From assembly GCF_000022025.1 (NCBI RefSeq), contig NC_011886.1:3885209-3949208 (forward strand): 64,000 nucleotides of DNA, in the 5' to 3' direction. This document shows positions 25,458 through 35,423 of this stretch, in pieces. The notes under the pieces were generated by a model. That model was not told where the DNA came from. It worked only from the letters and a program-made list of their open reading frames with translations, and ran no database searches. Position 1 is the stretch's first letter. Each line of letters starts with the position of its first letter. A program made the translations under genes and the position numbers. This stretch comes from Pseudarthrobacter chlorophenolicus A6. GTDB lineage: Bacteria; Actinomycetota; Actinomycetes; Actinomycetales; Micrococcaceae.

Positions 25458-27098
25458 TCAGTCCTGGCCGATGCTCAATAACCGGATACGCGAAGCACTG
25501 ATCCGGTCACTTTGCAGAACCTGGAGCCGCTCGTCACCGTTCAGAAGCCGCCCTTCCTCCCAGCCTTCGGGTGTCAGCCGAAGTTCCAGCACTGAATCCA
25601 CCTCCAGCGCTGAATCCGCCTGGTGGAAGTCGAACAGCGCACCTTGTCCCACCACAAGGAACTCCAGAGGGCCTAGCTGGATCACCAGCCCGAAGGGGCG
25701 GTTATCGCCAGGAGTGTGGCCGTGGGCTGCTCCTTCTGTCTCGCCCGGCAGCTCCGGAGGTGGCGGCAGGACTACGCCTGCGTCAAGGAGCATCGCCGTG
25801 TAGAGCTTGGCTGCATTACGAATGCTGACGGTGATGCCTCCGAAACCGGCATCCACCCCGTCATCGTCCTGCTCCAAGGCGAAACCGAAGATACGTCCGT
25901 CACGCTGGGCATCAACGATGTCCCTGGTCAGGGACAGAATCGCACGGCAGGCTTCGCCGTATTGATTGCCCGGGCGGGCATCTTCCAGCCCGAAGACGTG
26001 GTAGCCGAAACCGCCGAACCGGCCTACCGCGAGAAAAGCATCTCCGGCCCTGAACCGGGCTTCCGGGATGAATAGCGGATTCCCTGGAGAAGCGTATTGC
26101 TCCATGATGTCAGCGGAGTTGGGAACATAGATATCGGGAGCAAGGAAGTCGAGGGACGGGGCAACAGCCTGCCACACCGGCAGCACCCTCGCCGTCGGCC
26201 CGCCACTGGGATAGTTGCCCGGCAATTCCTGTCCCGGCTGCGGTCCGATCCAAGCGTTGGCGTAGGCCGGGATTCCCAAGATCTCCTTGCCCGCCGCGGC
26301 GAGGCCCCCTACATAGCCCGCAAAAGCGCATGCCATGAACACCTCGTCAGCTACAGGATTCCCGTCGCCGAAATGCGCCTCCCAACTGGCTTCGGAGGTA
26401 ACGATGGGCCTGAGAACGTCTGCCAATGATGGGTCAAAAGTGCCTTGATCATTCGCCAGGGCTTTTCGGAGAACTTCCGGCACTGGAGAATTCCATACTG
26501 CAAGGGCAGCGGCCGATCGGTCCCTCCCCGCGCCAAGCAGTCCCACCTCGTTCTCCACTTGGACCATGATCACCGTGTGCTGTGGGTCGGCCTCGACAAG
26601 GTGTTTCATGAGTCGGCAGTACGCGGCCTTGTCGGCTTCAAACAGATCGTTGGAAAACACCGACAGGGTGGGACGCGGCATCGAGCCTTTATATGAAAAC
26701 GGGGTTCGCATGGGTTCCGCTCCACGATCGGCACGGGGGAAACGTGCGGTATCGCGTCGGACCCACGATGGCGCGTAGGTGGATGAGGCATTCTTGAAGG
26801 CACCGAACCAGATGATCACCAGCCGCAGTCCGGCCGTTCGGGCGTCTTCCAGCAGCCCGTCCACGACGGAGAAGTCAAAAAGGCCTTCCTCTGGCTCCAC
26901 TTGGTCCCACGCCACTGTTGCAATGACGGAGTTGGCGTTGGTGGCCGCGATCTTCTCCCATAGGGGCGCCATGTAGCGACGGTCGGAAGAACTGGAATTG
27001 TGCAGCTCGCCGCCTATGCAAAGAAACGGCTCATCATCAACGATCAGCCGGGCATGGTCCGCGGACCGTTCCAGCCTGGGAAGGCTACGGATATCCAT
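25458..27098 (-). CDS. GH35-type beta-galactosidase with DUF5597-like C-terminus
   Basis: A 546-residue TIM-barrel glycosidase without a signal peptide. N-terminal FLCIGGELHNSSSSDRRYM and VATVAWDQVEPEEGLFDF are hallmarks of GH35. Catalytic acid/base Glu in VQVENEVGLLG and nucleophile Glu in LFIPEARF are at the expected places. The C-terminal beta domain (about 400-546) resembles DUF5597. It would remove terminal beta-galactosyl or related residues. The ATG overlaps the GH43 stop (TGATG), so it is the last gene of the transporter-hydrolase operon running from 31789. Confidence 0.9.
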   Translation of the reverse strand: MDIRSLPRLERSADHARLIVDDEPFLCIGGELHNSSSSDRRYMAPLWEKIAATNANSVIATVAWDQVEPEEGLFDFSVVDGLLEDARTAGLRLVIIWFGAFKNASSTYAPSWVRRDTARFPRADRGAEPMRTPFSYKGSMPRPTLSVFSNDLFEADKAAYCRLMKHLVEADPQHTVIMVQVENEVGLLGAGRDRSAAALAVWNSPVPEVLRKALANDQGTFDPSLADVLRPIVTSEASWEAHFGDGNPVADEVFMACAFAGYVGGLAAAGKEILGIPAYANAWIGPQPGQELPGNYPSGGPTARVLPVWQAVAPSLDFLAPDIYVPNSADIMEQYASPGNPLFIPEARFRAGDAFLAVGRFGGFGYHVFGLEDARPGNQYGEACRAILSLTRDIVDAQRDGRIFGFALEQDDDGVDAGFGGITVSIRNAAKLYTAMLLDAGVVLPPPPELPGETEGAAHGHTPGDNRPFGLVIQLGPLEFLVVGQGALFDFHQADSALEVDSVLELRLTPEGWEEGRLLNGDERLQVLQSDRISASRIRLLSIGQD

Positions 27099-28633
27099 CA
27101 GTCCTCAATCACTCGGTATTGAAAATTCCTGAACCGCACTTGGCCGGAGCCCGTCGCAAACAGGGCTGGTCGCAGGCTCAGAAGCTCGCCGGCCGTGTTG
27201 GTGTTGTAGCCGGACATTTCGTAACGCAGCCCGTGGCGGGTCCAGTTGATCCCATCGGTGCTGTAGTACTGCGTGACGATGTGGGCGTCATTTACCATCC
27301 GGAAGTGGATTGTTGACGCCGCAGGTGCCGGCTCCCGCCAGTAAGGAATGTTCTTTCCGGCGCGGTAGCTCCACAGCCGGTCCCCGTCATGGCCCATCCC
27401 GCAGAACAGCCGGTCACTGTAGTAGAGCAGCAGCCCGCCCTGGGCGCCGCCGGAAAACTCCGCTTCAACAGTGACCTCGTAGCGTTGCTCTCCCACGATG
27501 CAGGTCAGGGGCGAACTGTCTGAAGGATCACTGCCGCTTGCTGCGAGAACCAGGCCGTCGTCGATCGAAACCCGCGAGTACTCATCCTTGGCAGGGGCAT
27601 GGAATGACCACTGGATGCCAAAGCGGGCTTCCGCAAAGTCGTCCGAAAGCTGTATTCCGTGACCTGTTCCTCCAGCTGCGGAAGCACCCGGCACAGGTGC
27701 AGGCAGGGCCTTGGAGAGATCACCTCCGGCTGCACGGGGCCAGCCGTGTTCGTCCCATTCGATGGGTTCCAACAAAGTCTGGCGTCCCAGAGTGGTGAAC
27801 CCATTTTCATAGGCGTGATACATGCTCCACCATTGACCGCCAGGACCTTCAAAAAGCGTGGCGTGCCCCTTGCTCCACCACGGCTCGGCCACATCCCAGG
27901 TACGGATGATGGGGTTCGCGGGGCAGTCTTCCCAAGGCCCGAGAACCGAGCGCGAGCGGGCCACCGTCACCATATGCCCGGTGGGCGGACCGGAGGTGCC
28001 GCCCACCGCCGTTGTCAGGTAGAACCACTCGCCGCGTTTAGCGAGTTTGGGTCCTTCCAGAGCGTAGGCCTCGGTCACCCAATCATCCGGGTAGCGCCAG
28101 CCATCGTAGACATGTTCCAAGGGTCCGTCAGTGGACAAACCGTCCGGACTCAGGCGGACACGGCTGACCCCACTCAGGAACAGGTAGCGGTTGCCGTCCT
28201 CGCCCACCACGTGTCCGGGATCGATATGCCCGTTGATTCCCAGGTTGACCGGTTCGCTCCACGGTCCGGCCATGGATTCGGCATGAATGACGTAAATCTG
28301 GGCTGGAGCCCCCGGATCAGGCGACACGGAGGTGGGAATAACGGGAACGTAGATGTAATACCGGCCATCAACCTTGCACATGTCCACTGCAAAGACGTTG
28401 CCAATGGGTGTGGGCAACGCGGGACCCAGGGGCCGCCAATTGAGGAGATCCGTGGAGTGCCAGATGATCAGCCCGGGAGTGGACTCGAAGGACGAAAACG
28501 TGAGGTAGTAGTCGTCCCCGTCCCGCAGGATGGCCGGGTCCGGGTGGTCGCCGGCAAAAACCGGATTCAGGTAGCTGCCGTCGCCCAGATCGGCGCGACG
28601 CTGGCCTTCTGTGAAAACCTCAAGCGGGCTCAA
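27098..28633 (-). CDS. Glycoside hydrolase family 43 with C-terminal beta-sandwich (beta-xylosidase/arabinofuranosidase type)
   Basis: A 511-residue intracellular enzyme. Five-bladed propeller at about residues 20-310 with YLNPVFAGDHPDPAILRDGD (base Asp), HIDPGHVVGEDG (pKa-modulating Asp) and EAYALEGPKL (acid Glu). A C-terminal beta-sandwich (about 335-511) of the type in GH43 subfamily 11-like enzymes completes it. It cleaves xylosyl or arabinosyl residues. Its ATG overlaps the upstream permease stop (ATGA), a tight coupling of uptake and hydrolysis. Confidence 0.92.
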   Translation of the reverse strand: MSPLEVFTEGQRRADLGDGSYLNPVFAGDHPDPAILRDGDDYYLTFSSFESTPGLIIWHSTDLLNWRPLGPALPTPIGNVFAVDMCKVDGRYYIYVPVIPTSVSPDPGAPAQIYVIHAESMAGPWSEPVNLGINGHIDPGHVVGEDGNRYLFLSGVSRVRLSPDGLSTDGPLEHVYDGWRYPDDWVTEAYALEGPKLAKRGEWFYLTTAVGGTSGPPTGHMVTVARSRSVLGPWEDCPANPIIRTWDVAEPWWSKGHATLFEGPGGQWWSMYHAYENGFTTLGRQTLLEPIEWDEHGWPRAAGGDLSKALPAPVPGASAAGGTGHGIQLSDDFAEARFGIQWSFHAPAKDEYSRVSIDDGLVLAASGSDPSDSSPLTCIVGEQRYEVTVEAEFSGGAQGGLLLYYSDRLFCGMGHDGDRLWSYRAGKNIPYWREPAPAASTIHFRMVNDAHIVTQYYSTDGINWTRHGLRYEMSGYNTNTAGELLSLRPALFATGSGQVRFRNFQYRVIED

Positions 28634-29466
28634 GATTTAACGCCTCCTGTGAAGCCTTGGATGAACTGTTTCTGTGCCACCAGGAAGAACGCCAGGATGG
28701 GGATCATGGAGATGATGATGGCTGCGAAAATCACGTTCCATTGCGAGACGCTCTCCCCCACGAAGTTGTAGATCACCACCGGCAACGTCACGGCGTCCGA
28801 GCCGTTGAGAAAGATCAAGCCGGTAAAAAAGTCGTTCCAGACAATCAGGCCGGTGAAGATCGCCACGGTGCCCGTTGCGGGCGAGAGAAGCGGAAAGATG
28901 ATTTTGCGGAACACGGTGAACCGGGATGCTCCGTCTATTTGTGCGGCTTCTTCATAGTCCCGGGCGATGCCGTTGGTGAACCCCATGTACAAAAAGATGG
29001 AGATGGGCAGAAGTGCGCCCGCATACATGATGATCGTTCCGGCGTGGGTGCCCACCAACCCGACGTTCCTCATACCCACGTAGATGGGGATGATGGCGGC
29101 CTGGGCCGGCAGAACCATCGTGACCAGGATGAGGCCCATGGCTGCCTTGCTCAGCTTGCCTGTCCGGCGGCTCAGCGTATACGCCGAGATGGAGCCTACA
29201 GCTACCAGCACCAGCACGCTTCCGGCCGTGATGATGATGCTGTTGAGCATCCCATCCATCAAGGTTGCCTGGCGTCCGCCGCGGATGGCTTGTCCAAAGG
29301 CATCCAAAGTGGGGTTGGTGACCAGCTGCATCGCCGACGTCGTGAGTGCGTCGTTGCCGTTCTTCAATGCCAGGTTAATCAGGAAGTAGAACGGAAGCAG
29401 GAAGATCAGGGCAACCAGGATCAGCAATGCCTCGCGAAGCAAAGTCTTCTTCGTGTAACGGAACAT
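28630..29466 (-). CDS. Sugar ABC transporter permease, MalG/UgpE type
   Basis: A 278-residue inner-membrane protein with six predicted helices. The cytoplasmic EAA loop that docks the ATPase is EEAAQIDGASRFTVFRKIIFPLL. It pairs with the MalF-type permease just upstream. No ATPase gene is present in the operon, so a shared MsiK-like ATPase elsewhere probably powers it, as is common in actinobacteria. Confidence 0.93.
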   Translation of the reverse strand: MFRYTKKTLLREALLILVALIFLLPFYFLINLALKNGNDALTTSAMQLVTNPTLDAFGQAIRGGRQATLMDGMLNSIIITAGSVLVLVAVGSISAYTLSRRTGKLSKAAMGLILVTMVLPAQAAIIPIYVGMRNVGLVGTHAGTIIMYAGALLPISIFLYMGFTNGIARDYEEAAQIDGASRFTVFRKIIFPLLSPATGTVAIFTGLIVWNDFFTGLIFLNGSDAVTLPVVIYNFVGESVSQWNVIFAAIIISMIPILAFFLVAQKQFIQGFTGGVKS

Positions 29467-29472
29467 GATCGG

Positions 29473-30432
29473 TTAACCTTTGGAACTCGTGCGGAGGAGG
29501 AGGCGCTGGGCCACCGTGAGGATGATGATGATCAAGGACATGACCAAGGCGAGCGCGGCACCGAAGCCGAAACGGCCCATGACGAATGTTTCCTTGTAGA
29601 TGGTCACGGCGAGGGTTTCCGACGCACCGTAGGGTCCGCCGCCCGTCAGTGCCTGGATCTGGTCGAACACCCGGAGGCCATTGATCAGCATGAGCGTCAT
29701 GGCAATAACCACGGAGGGCATGATGGCCGGAAGCACCACGTAGTTGAATCTCTGCCACAGGCTCGCTCCGTCGAGGGAGGCTGCCTCTTCGAGTTCGGGG
29801 GAAACTGTGGCCAGGCCAGCAAGGTACATCACCATCACCAGTCCAACGTTCTGCCAGACCATGACTACGATGATGGCCGGTAGGACCGTGGATGGGTCAC
29901 CGAGCCACGTGCGTTGCAGTGATTCCAATCCAACGGAGCGGAGGAATTCGTTCAGCGGGCCGTCCTGCTCAAAGATGAACTTCCAAATGTAGGACGTAGC
30001 CAATGAGCTGAGCACCACGGGCGCGAAGATCAGGGTTCGGATGACGTTGCGGGACTTGACGGTCCGGTTGAGGCCCAGTGCAAGCAGCAGGCCAAGGACG
30101 TTGGTTAGAACCACAAATGAGATACCGATGATGAAGGTATTGATCAGCGCTGCGGTGGTGGGGCCGCCGTCGGCTATTGCTGCGAAGTTTTCCCAGCCGA
30201 CAAACTTCCACTTTCCCAGGCCTTTCCAGTTGGTGAAGGCGAAGAATGCTCCAATGGCGCTGGGGGCGTAGTGGATGAGCACCAGGGCCAGGAGTGCGGG
30301 GGTGAACCACCACCACGTTGCGAAGCGACGCTCCGTGCTGCGTTCGCTTTTGCGGCTGTTCTGTTTGCTGGAGCGGGGCGGGCGCCCGGTGACCCGGGCA
30401 CCCTCCGCTTTATGCTCAAGTTGTGCGGTCAT
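29473..30432 (-). CDS. Sugar ABC transporter permease, MalF/UgpA type
   Basis: A 319-residue membrane protein with a basic cytoplasmic N-terminus and six helices. EAA loop: EEAASLDGASLWQRFNYVVLP. It forms the channel with the MalG-type permease 6 bp downstream. The ATG at 30432 has GGAAG at correct spacing; a TTG five codons earlier is less likely. Confidence 0.93.
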   Translation of the reverse strand: MTAQLEHKAEGARVTGRPPRSSKQNSRKSERSTERRFATWWWFTPALLALVLIHYAPSAIGAFFAFTNWKGLGKWKFVGWENFAAIADGGPTTAALINTFIIGISFVVLTNVLGLLLALGLNRTVKSRNVIRTLIFAPVVLSSLATSYIWKFIFEQDGPLNEFLRSVGLESLQRTWLGDPSTVLPAIIVVMVWQNVGLVMVMYLAGLATVSPELEEAASLDGASLWQRFNYVVLPAIMPSVVIAMTLMLINGLRVFDQIQALTGGGPYGASETLAVTIYKETFVMGRFGFGAALALVMSLIIIILTVAQRLLLRTSSKG

Positions 30433-30466
30433 GGGAAGTTCTTCCAATCAGGTTCGACGCCGTGGG

Positions 30467-31789
30467 CTAGGCGCCGCGGTCGTACTGCTCGTCCATGGTC
30501 TTCAGAACCTGGTCAGGGGTGGCCTGCCCGGTCAGAAGTCCCTGGATGCCGGTACCGAGCGAGTCGTAGACGCCGCTGTTGGGCCAGAGGTAGTTGGGCT
30601 GGGTGACGATCTTTTTCTCGGGCTCAGAGAAGTACGGTTCCAGCAGCGGGAACTGCTCGGGCACGGTACCTGAAAGTGCCGAGGTGACAGATACGTTTCC
30701 GTTTGCTTTCGCCAAGGCATCCTGATTGGCGGGCTGGGCCAGGAATTCCAGGAACTTCAGGGTGGAACCCTTGTGCTTGCCGGCAGCGTTGACGGCCATG
30801 GCGTTGCCCGGGCTTGCGATCAGCCGGCTGTCTTCAGCCGTTTCGCCAGGCAGAACAGCTACATCGAAGGATCCGTCCTTGACCTGCGCCCGGAGTGCGG
30901 CAACAGCGCCGGCGGGGGCGAATGCTGCCGCCACCTTGCCCTGGGCAACTGACGGGAAAAGCTGGTCAAAGCCGGCACCCGCGGCACCGTCCTGGTAGCA
31001 GCCGGCGTCCTTGAACTTCACGATCTGCTCCAGCACCTTCTTCCAGTCCGAGTCAGCGAAGGTGGTTTCCTCCTTGGCGCGTTTGGCGTCCCACTGGGGG
31101 TCCTTGGCGTAAACCAGTGATGCCGCGAGTTGCATTGCCTGGAGGCCCGTGTTGGCGCCGGAGGTTCCTGCCACTGCGAAGTACGACTTGCCGGCTGCCC
31201 GCGCAGTCTTGCACTGGGTGATCAGCTCATCCAGGGTGGCGGGTTCCTGGAGCCCAAGCTCCTTCAAGACACCCGTGTTTTGAAGCATGGTGATCGGTGC
31301 GAGGTCGGCCGGAACGGCAAAGACCTTGTCGTCGTCGTAGTACAGGTTCTTGGCGGAAGCGGGGATCGCGTCGGCTGCCCACTTTTGGTCCGTCAGGTCC
31401 TGCAGGTAGCCTGCCTCGGCCAGCGAGGCGAACGACTGGTTGTTTCCCCGCCCTGCCGTGACGTAGAAAATGTCCGGCGCGTTGCCTGCCTGGAGCTGGG
31501 TGCGCATGGTCTGACCGTGCTGGTCATTGGGCGACTCCACCAGCTTGACCGTGATGTTTGGGTTCTTGGCCTTGAAGGCGTCGATCAATGTCAGGTAAGG
31601 GTTTCCTGCGCCACCACCTGTAAAGGCAGGGGTTGCGAGGGTGATCTCAACAGGGCCGGTTTCTTCAGCGATGGGTGCGTTGCTGTTGGTGTCGCCCCCA
31701 CCACAGGCGCTCAACGCCAATGCGGTAACGGATGCCAGTGCCGCAACGGAGAGAAACCTCCGGCCAGCCGGGCTTGGTGCTTTCTTCAT
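30467..31789 (-). CDS. Sugar ABC transporter substrate-binding lipoprotein
   Basis: A 440-residue solute-binding protein of the MalE/UgpB class. The signal peptide ends in a lipobox (LALSACGGG), followed by ITLATPAFTGGGAGNPYLTL, the AGNAPDIFYVTAG segment and LPGETAEDSRLIASPGNAMAV typical of oligosaccharide binders. AAAGG lies before the ATG at 31789; the ATG five codons earlier is the alternative. It is the first gene of the operon that continues with two permeases, GH43 and GH35, and so delivers the glycoside or oligosaccharide those enzymes cut. Confidence 0.93.
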   Translation of the reverse strand: MKKAPSPAGRRFLSVAALASVTALALSACGGGDTNSNAPIAEETGPVEITLATPAFTGGGAGNPYLTLIDAFKAKNPNITVKLVESPNDQHGQTMRTQLQAGNAPDIFYVTAGRGNNQSFASLAEAGYLQDLTDQKWAADAIPASAKNLYYDDDKVFAVPADLAPITMLQNTGVLKELGLQEPATLDELITQCKTARAAGKSYFAVAGTSGANTGLQAMQLAASLVYAKDPQWDAKRAKEETTFADSDWKKVLEQIVKFKDAGCYQDGAAGAGFDQLFPSVAQGKVAAAFAPAGAVAALRAQVKDGSFDVAVLPGETAEDSRLIASPGNAMAVNAAGKHKGSTLKFLEFLAQPANQDALAKANGNVSVTSALSGTVPEQFPLLEPYFSEPEKKIVTQPNYLWPNSGVYDSLGTGIQGLLTGQATPDQVLKTMDEQYDRGA

Positions 31790-32056
31790 GATGTGGCCTT
31801 TCATGACGTCGTTGTCCTGACCATCTAGTGATCAGTGGATTCGAGCCTTGCGTCAGTTTGTGTTTCCTGGATCACAAGCTGGCTCCTGTCATTCAAGGTA
31901 GGGCAGGCCAGAGCAGCCATGGAAATAGTTATCGTCTATGCTCACCATCTTCTCTCTGCATGCCTGGTTCCTCCCACTGGCAAATGCCTGCGTTTAGGCT
32001 GAATCCGGATGCTCCGGCCTGAGCCGCTTCCCCACCCACCACCAAAGGATGTTTCC
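31790..32056. promoter_or_regulatory. Divergent promoter region between the ABC operon and GH106
   Basis: These 267 bases separate the start of the ABC operon (minus) from the GH106 gene (plus). An AT-richer stretch around TAGTTATCGTCTATGCT (31925-31941) is a good promoter candidate for the GH106 gene. No clear LacI-type palindrome was recognised and no gene is seen. Confidence 0.5.
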
Positions 32057-35000
32057 GTGAGCGACGATGCCACGCCTGCCCTCCCGTCAGCTGCCGATGC
32101 TTTGTTTCCCGGATTCGCGGACCCACCCGTCACGGCCCGCCCCCGGGTGTGGTGGCACTGGATGGACGGAAACATCGACCCCGCTGGGATCGTCAAGGAC
32201 CTTGAGTGGCTTTCCTCCTCCGGCGCAGGTGGAGTCCAGGCCTTCACCGGTTCCATGGGCATCCCCCAGTACACCCGGGAGCGCGTCTCTTTCCGTTCCC
32301 CGGCATGGCAAACGGCCATCTCCTGCGCGGCGTCCACTTCCACCAGGCTGGGACTGGAACTGGCCGTGGCCACCTCCGCCGGTTGGAGCGCGACGGGCGG
32401 GCCTTGGGTGGCACCCCACGCCGGAATGAAGAAGCTCGTTTGGAGCACCACGGCGGTGACCGCCGGCCAGCCGGCACTGCCCCGGTTGGCCGTACCGCCG
32501 TCGGTATCCGGCCCTTTCCAGGACGTCCCCTTCGGAGCGATCCGCAATGATCCCGTTGGCGTCCCGGAGTTTTACGACGACGTGGCGGTACTGGCATTGC
32601 CCCGGCGCGGCGGACACTTCCAGCTGACGCCTTCACGGGTGGTTGCCAGTGGTACCACTTCCGGGGACCGGCATCCTGAATCCTTGGCCGACGGCACGTT
32701 CTGGCCGACGGCGGAGGTTGTGGCAGCCTCCGGCACTACATGGATAACGGCAGAATTCGATCAGCCAACGCACGTTTCCTCGGTGCGTGTGGGGCTGCCG
32801 GCCTCGCGTGGTTTCGGCGTAGCGCCGGCCCCGACAGCGCATGTGGAAGCCAGCACCGACGGCGTCACGTTCAGCAAGGTGGCTGATCTCCCGGCATCCG
32901 GGTCACCTGTCCGGTCCGCAAGTTTCCCCACGATCACAGCACGCTGCTTTCGGCTGGTCCTGGAGACCGGAAAAGGCCACGAATTCCCCCTGGTACAGGG
33001 GATAAAACCACTGCCTTTTGCAGCTTCCAAGGGCGGCGGGACGTTCAAGGTTTCAGCTTTCCAGCTGTTCTCCGGCGGGCGCGTGGCCAGGTCGGAGGAA
33101 AAGGCCGGCTACGCGCCCGTGCCCGATTACTACGCGCTCGACGGCAGGACTTGCCATACGTCCGACGCCGTCCAGCCGCAGGACATCATTGATGTCACCG
33201 CGTTCCTTGGACCCGATGGAATTCTCGACTGGACACCGGACAGCGGAGATTGGACCATCCTGCGGTACGGGTATTCCCTGACCGGGCACCTCAACGCCCC
33301 GGCCCCCGTTGACGCTACCGGCTTGGAGGTGGACAAGCTGGACGCCGCTTTGGTTACCCGGTACTTCAGCGATTACCTGGGTTTCTTCGAAGAAGCCCTC
33401 GGCAGCGGCCTGGACGGGGTGTCTGCGCTGCTCAGCGACAGCATCGAATCAGGGCCCCAGAACTGGACCGGTGCCATGCGTGCCGAGTTCATGAAACGCC
33501 GCGGCTACGATCTGCTGCCGTGGCTTCCTGCCATCAGCGGCATCGTTGTTGGCAGTGCGGAACAAAGCGATTCCTTCCTGTGGGACCTCCGGAAGACCAT
33601 CTCCGAACTCCTCGCGGAGAACCACTATGGAACCATCGCGGACATCGCCAGGGAACGGGGCCTGACGTATTATGCGGAGGCTTTGGAGGACCACCGGCCG
33701 CAGCTGGGCGACGACGTCGGGATGCGTTCCTACGCTGATGTTCCCATGGGTGCCATGTGGTGCTACGAGCCGGATAAGGGACCCCAGCCCACCTACGTTG
33801 CCGATCTTCGTGGGGCCGCGTCGGTTGCCCACGTGTACGGAAAGGCAGCCACCGGGGCAGAATCCATGAGCGCCTTTGGCAAACCGTTCGCTTTTGCACC
33901 CCGGACGCTCAAACCAATCGCGGATCTGGAGTTCGCTTTGGGGGTCAACCTCCTGAACATCCACACTTCACCCCATCAGCCCGAGGCAGTACCCAAGCCC
34001 GGAGTCACCCTGTCGCCTTACCTTGGACAGTCCTTTACCCGGAATGAGACCTGGGCGCACGCGGCAAAGCCGTGGCTCGATTACCTGGGCCGCTGCAGCT
34101 ACCTGCTGCAGCAGGGTATTTACGCCGCCGACGTCGCCTACTTTTACGGTGAGGAAGCGCCCGTCACCGGCGTTTTCGGCGATACCGCCCCCGAAGTCCC
34201 GGCAGGCCACGGCTTTGATCTCATCAACCTGGACGGGCTGCTCAACCACGTCACCGTAACGCCCGCTGGCGGCCTTCTCACCACTGGCGGCACCACCTAC
34301 CGGCTCCTTTATCTCGGAGGGACCAGCCACCGGATGACGCTCCGGGCGGTTCGGCGACTCATCGAACTGCTGCAGGACGGAGCCCTCGTGGCCGGATGGC
34401 GTCCCGAACGCTCCCCCAGCCAAAGCGACGACCCCGCTGAGTGGAGTGCCGCCGTCGACCTTCTTTGGGGCGGACATCCGGGCTTGATTGACCTCGCGGG
34501 GGTGGCTGCAGAGGAGGGCGTGTCCACTGCGTTGGCCCGGGCGGGGGTGGAGCCCGACTGGGTTATGGAGGCCGCGGCGGCAGCAAACCTGCCCGTCATC
34601 CACCGGCAGTTGCCGAACGCAGAACTGTATTTCGTCAGCAACCAGCGCGAACGTGCCGAACAGGTCAGCGCCTCTTTCAGGGGCACGGCGACCGCCGCCG
34701 AATGCTGGGATCCGGTGGCTGCTTCCCGGACTCCCATCGCCTTTCGCCCGGAGGCCGGAAGAACCGCAGTGGAGCTGCAGCTGGAACCGTTCGGTTCGGC
34801 CTTCGTCCTCCTGCACAGGACCGGTGGGGCAACTGTGAATGTCTCCGATACCAGCGAAGAGATTGCCGCAGCGCACACGCTTGAGGGCCCTTGGGAAGTG
34901 ACCTTCGACGGCGATGGCCAGGATCCGTCCGCCCTTGTGATGCCGGGCGTGGCTCCTTGGGCCGGACCCGGGGCCGACGCCCACGGGCCCGACGTGACCG

Positions 35001-35359
35001 GCTTCTCGGGGACAGGAACGTACCGCCACACTTTCTCAACCGATGGGATTCTGACCGGACCCGGCAAGCGGCTTCTGCTGGATCTGGGCGGGGTGAGTGA
35101 ACTGGCTGAGGTCAGAGTCAACGGCAGCACTGTGGGCACTTTGTGGACCTGCCCGTTCCGCGTCGACGTCACAGACGCGATCCGGGCCGGCAGCAATGAG
35201 GTGGAAATAGCTGTGACCAATACCTGGTGGAACCGGCTTGCCGGCGATGCCGCAGAGGGGAACTTCGCCCGCCCTGCGGCCTCCATCTTTGAGCCGGATG
35301 CACCAACCATGCCTGCTGGCCTTCACGGCCCGGTGCGGTTGCTGGTCCTGGACGACTGA
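32057..35359 (+). CDS. Glycoside hydrolase family 106 (alpha-L-rhamnosidase)
   Basis: A 1100-residue enzyme. Family traits: FPGFADPPVTARPRVWWHWMDGN at the N-terminus, DPAGIVKDLEWLSSSGAGGVQ, a barrel with LLSDSIESGPQNWTGAMRAE, GLTYYAEALEDHRPQLGDDV (catalytic Glu candidates), and a C-terminal galactose-binding-like domain (TGTYRHTFST to EVEIAVTNTWWNRLAGD). GH106 enzymes release alpha-L-rhamnose from flavonoid glycosides and pectic chains. The GTG start at 32057 has AAAGGA; a longer frame upstream is poor. No signal peptide is seen, so it acts after uptake. Confidence 0.9.
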   Translation: MSDDATPALPSAADALFPGFADPPVTARPRVWWHWMDGNIDPAGIVKDLEWLSSSGAGGVQAFTGSMGIPQYTRERVSFRSPAWQTAISCAASTSTRLGLELAVATSAGWSATGGPWVAPHAGMKKLVWSTTAVTAGQPALPRLAVPPSVSGPFQDVPFGAIRNDPVGVPEFYDDVAVLALPRRGGHFQLTPSRVVASGTTSGDRHPESLADGTFWPTAEVVAASGTTWITAEFDQPTHVSSVRVGLPASRGFGVAPAPTAHVEASTDGVTFSKVADLPASGSPVRSASFPTITARCFRLVLETGKGHEFPLVQGIKPLPFAASKGGGTFKVSAFQLFSGGRVARSEEKAGYAPVPDYYALDGRTCHTSDAVQPQDIIDVTAFLGPDGILDWTPDSGDWTILRYGYSLTGHLNAPAPVDATGLEVDKLDAALVTRYFSDYLGFFEEALGSGLDGVSALLSDSIESGPQNWTGAMRAEFMKRRGYDLLPWLPAISGIVVGSAEQSDSFLWDLRKTISELLAENHYGTIADIARERGLTYYAEALEDHRPQLGDDVGMRSYADVPMGAMWCYEPDKGPQPTYVADLRGAASVAHVYGKAATGAESMSAFGKPFAFAPRTLKPIADLEFALGVNLLNIHTSPHQPEAVPKPGVTLSPYLGQSFTRNETWAHAAKPWLDYLGRCSYLLQQGIYAADVAYFYGEEAPVTGVFGDTAPEVPAGHGFDLINLDGLLNHVTVTPAGGLLTTGGTTYRLLYLGGTSHRMTLRAVRRLIELLQDGALVAGWRPERSPSQSDDPAEWSAAVDLLWGGHPGLIDLAGVAAEEGVSTALARAGVEPDWVMEAAAAANLPVIHRQLPNAELYFVSNQRERAEQVSASFRGTATAAECWDPVAASRTPIAFRPEAGRTAVELQLEPFGSAFVLLHRTGGATVNVSDTSEEIAAAHTLEGPWEVTFDGDGQDPSALVMPGVAPWAGPGADAHGPDVTGFSGTGTYRHTFSTDGILTGPGKRLLLDLGGVSELAEVRVNGSTVGTLWTCPFRVDVTDAIRAGSNEVEIAVTNTWWNRLAGDAAEGNFARPAASIFEPDAPTMPAGLHGPVRLLVLDD

Positions 35360-35379
35360 CCCGGAAAGGCCAAGTAAAA

Positions 35380-35420
35380 CGCCCGTTACTCCGCAACACA
35401 AGGCGGCGGAGTAACGGGCG
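35380..35420. terminator. Bidirectional terminator between GH106 and the MFS gene
   Basis: A perfect 15-bp stem (35380-35394 with 35406-35420) with an 11-nt loop, placed between the convergent GH106 stop (35359) and MFS stop (35424). AAAA precedes the left arm, giving a T-run for the minus-strand gene. Confidence 0.82.
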
Positions 35421-35423
35421 CTG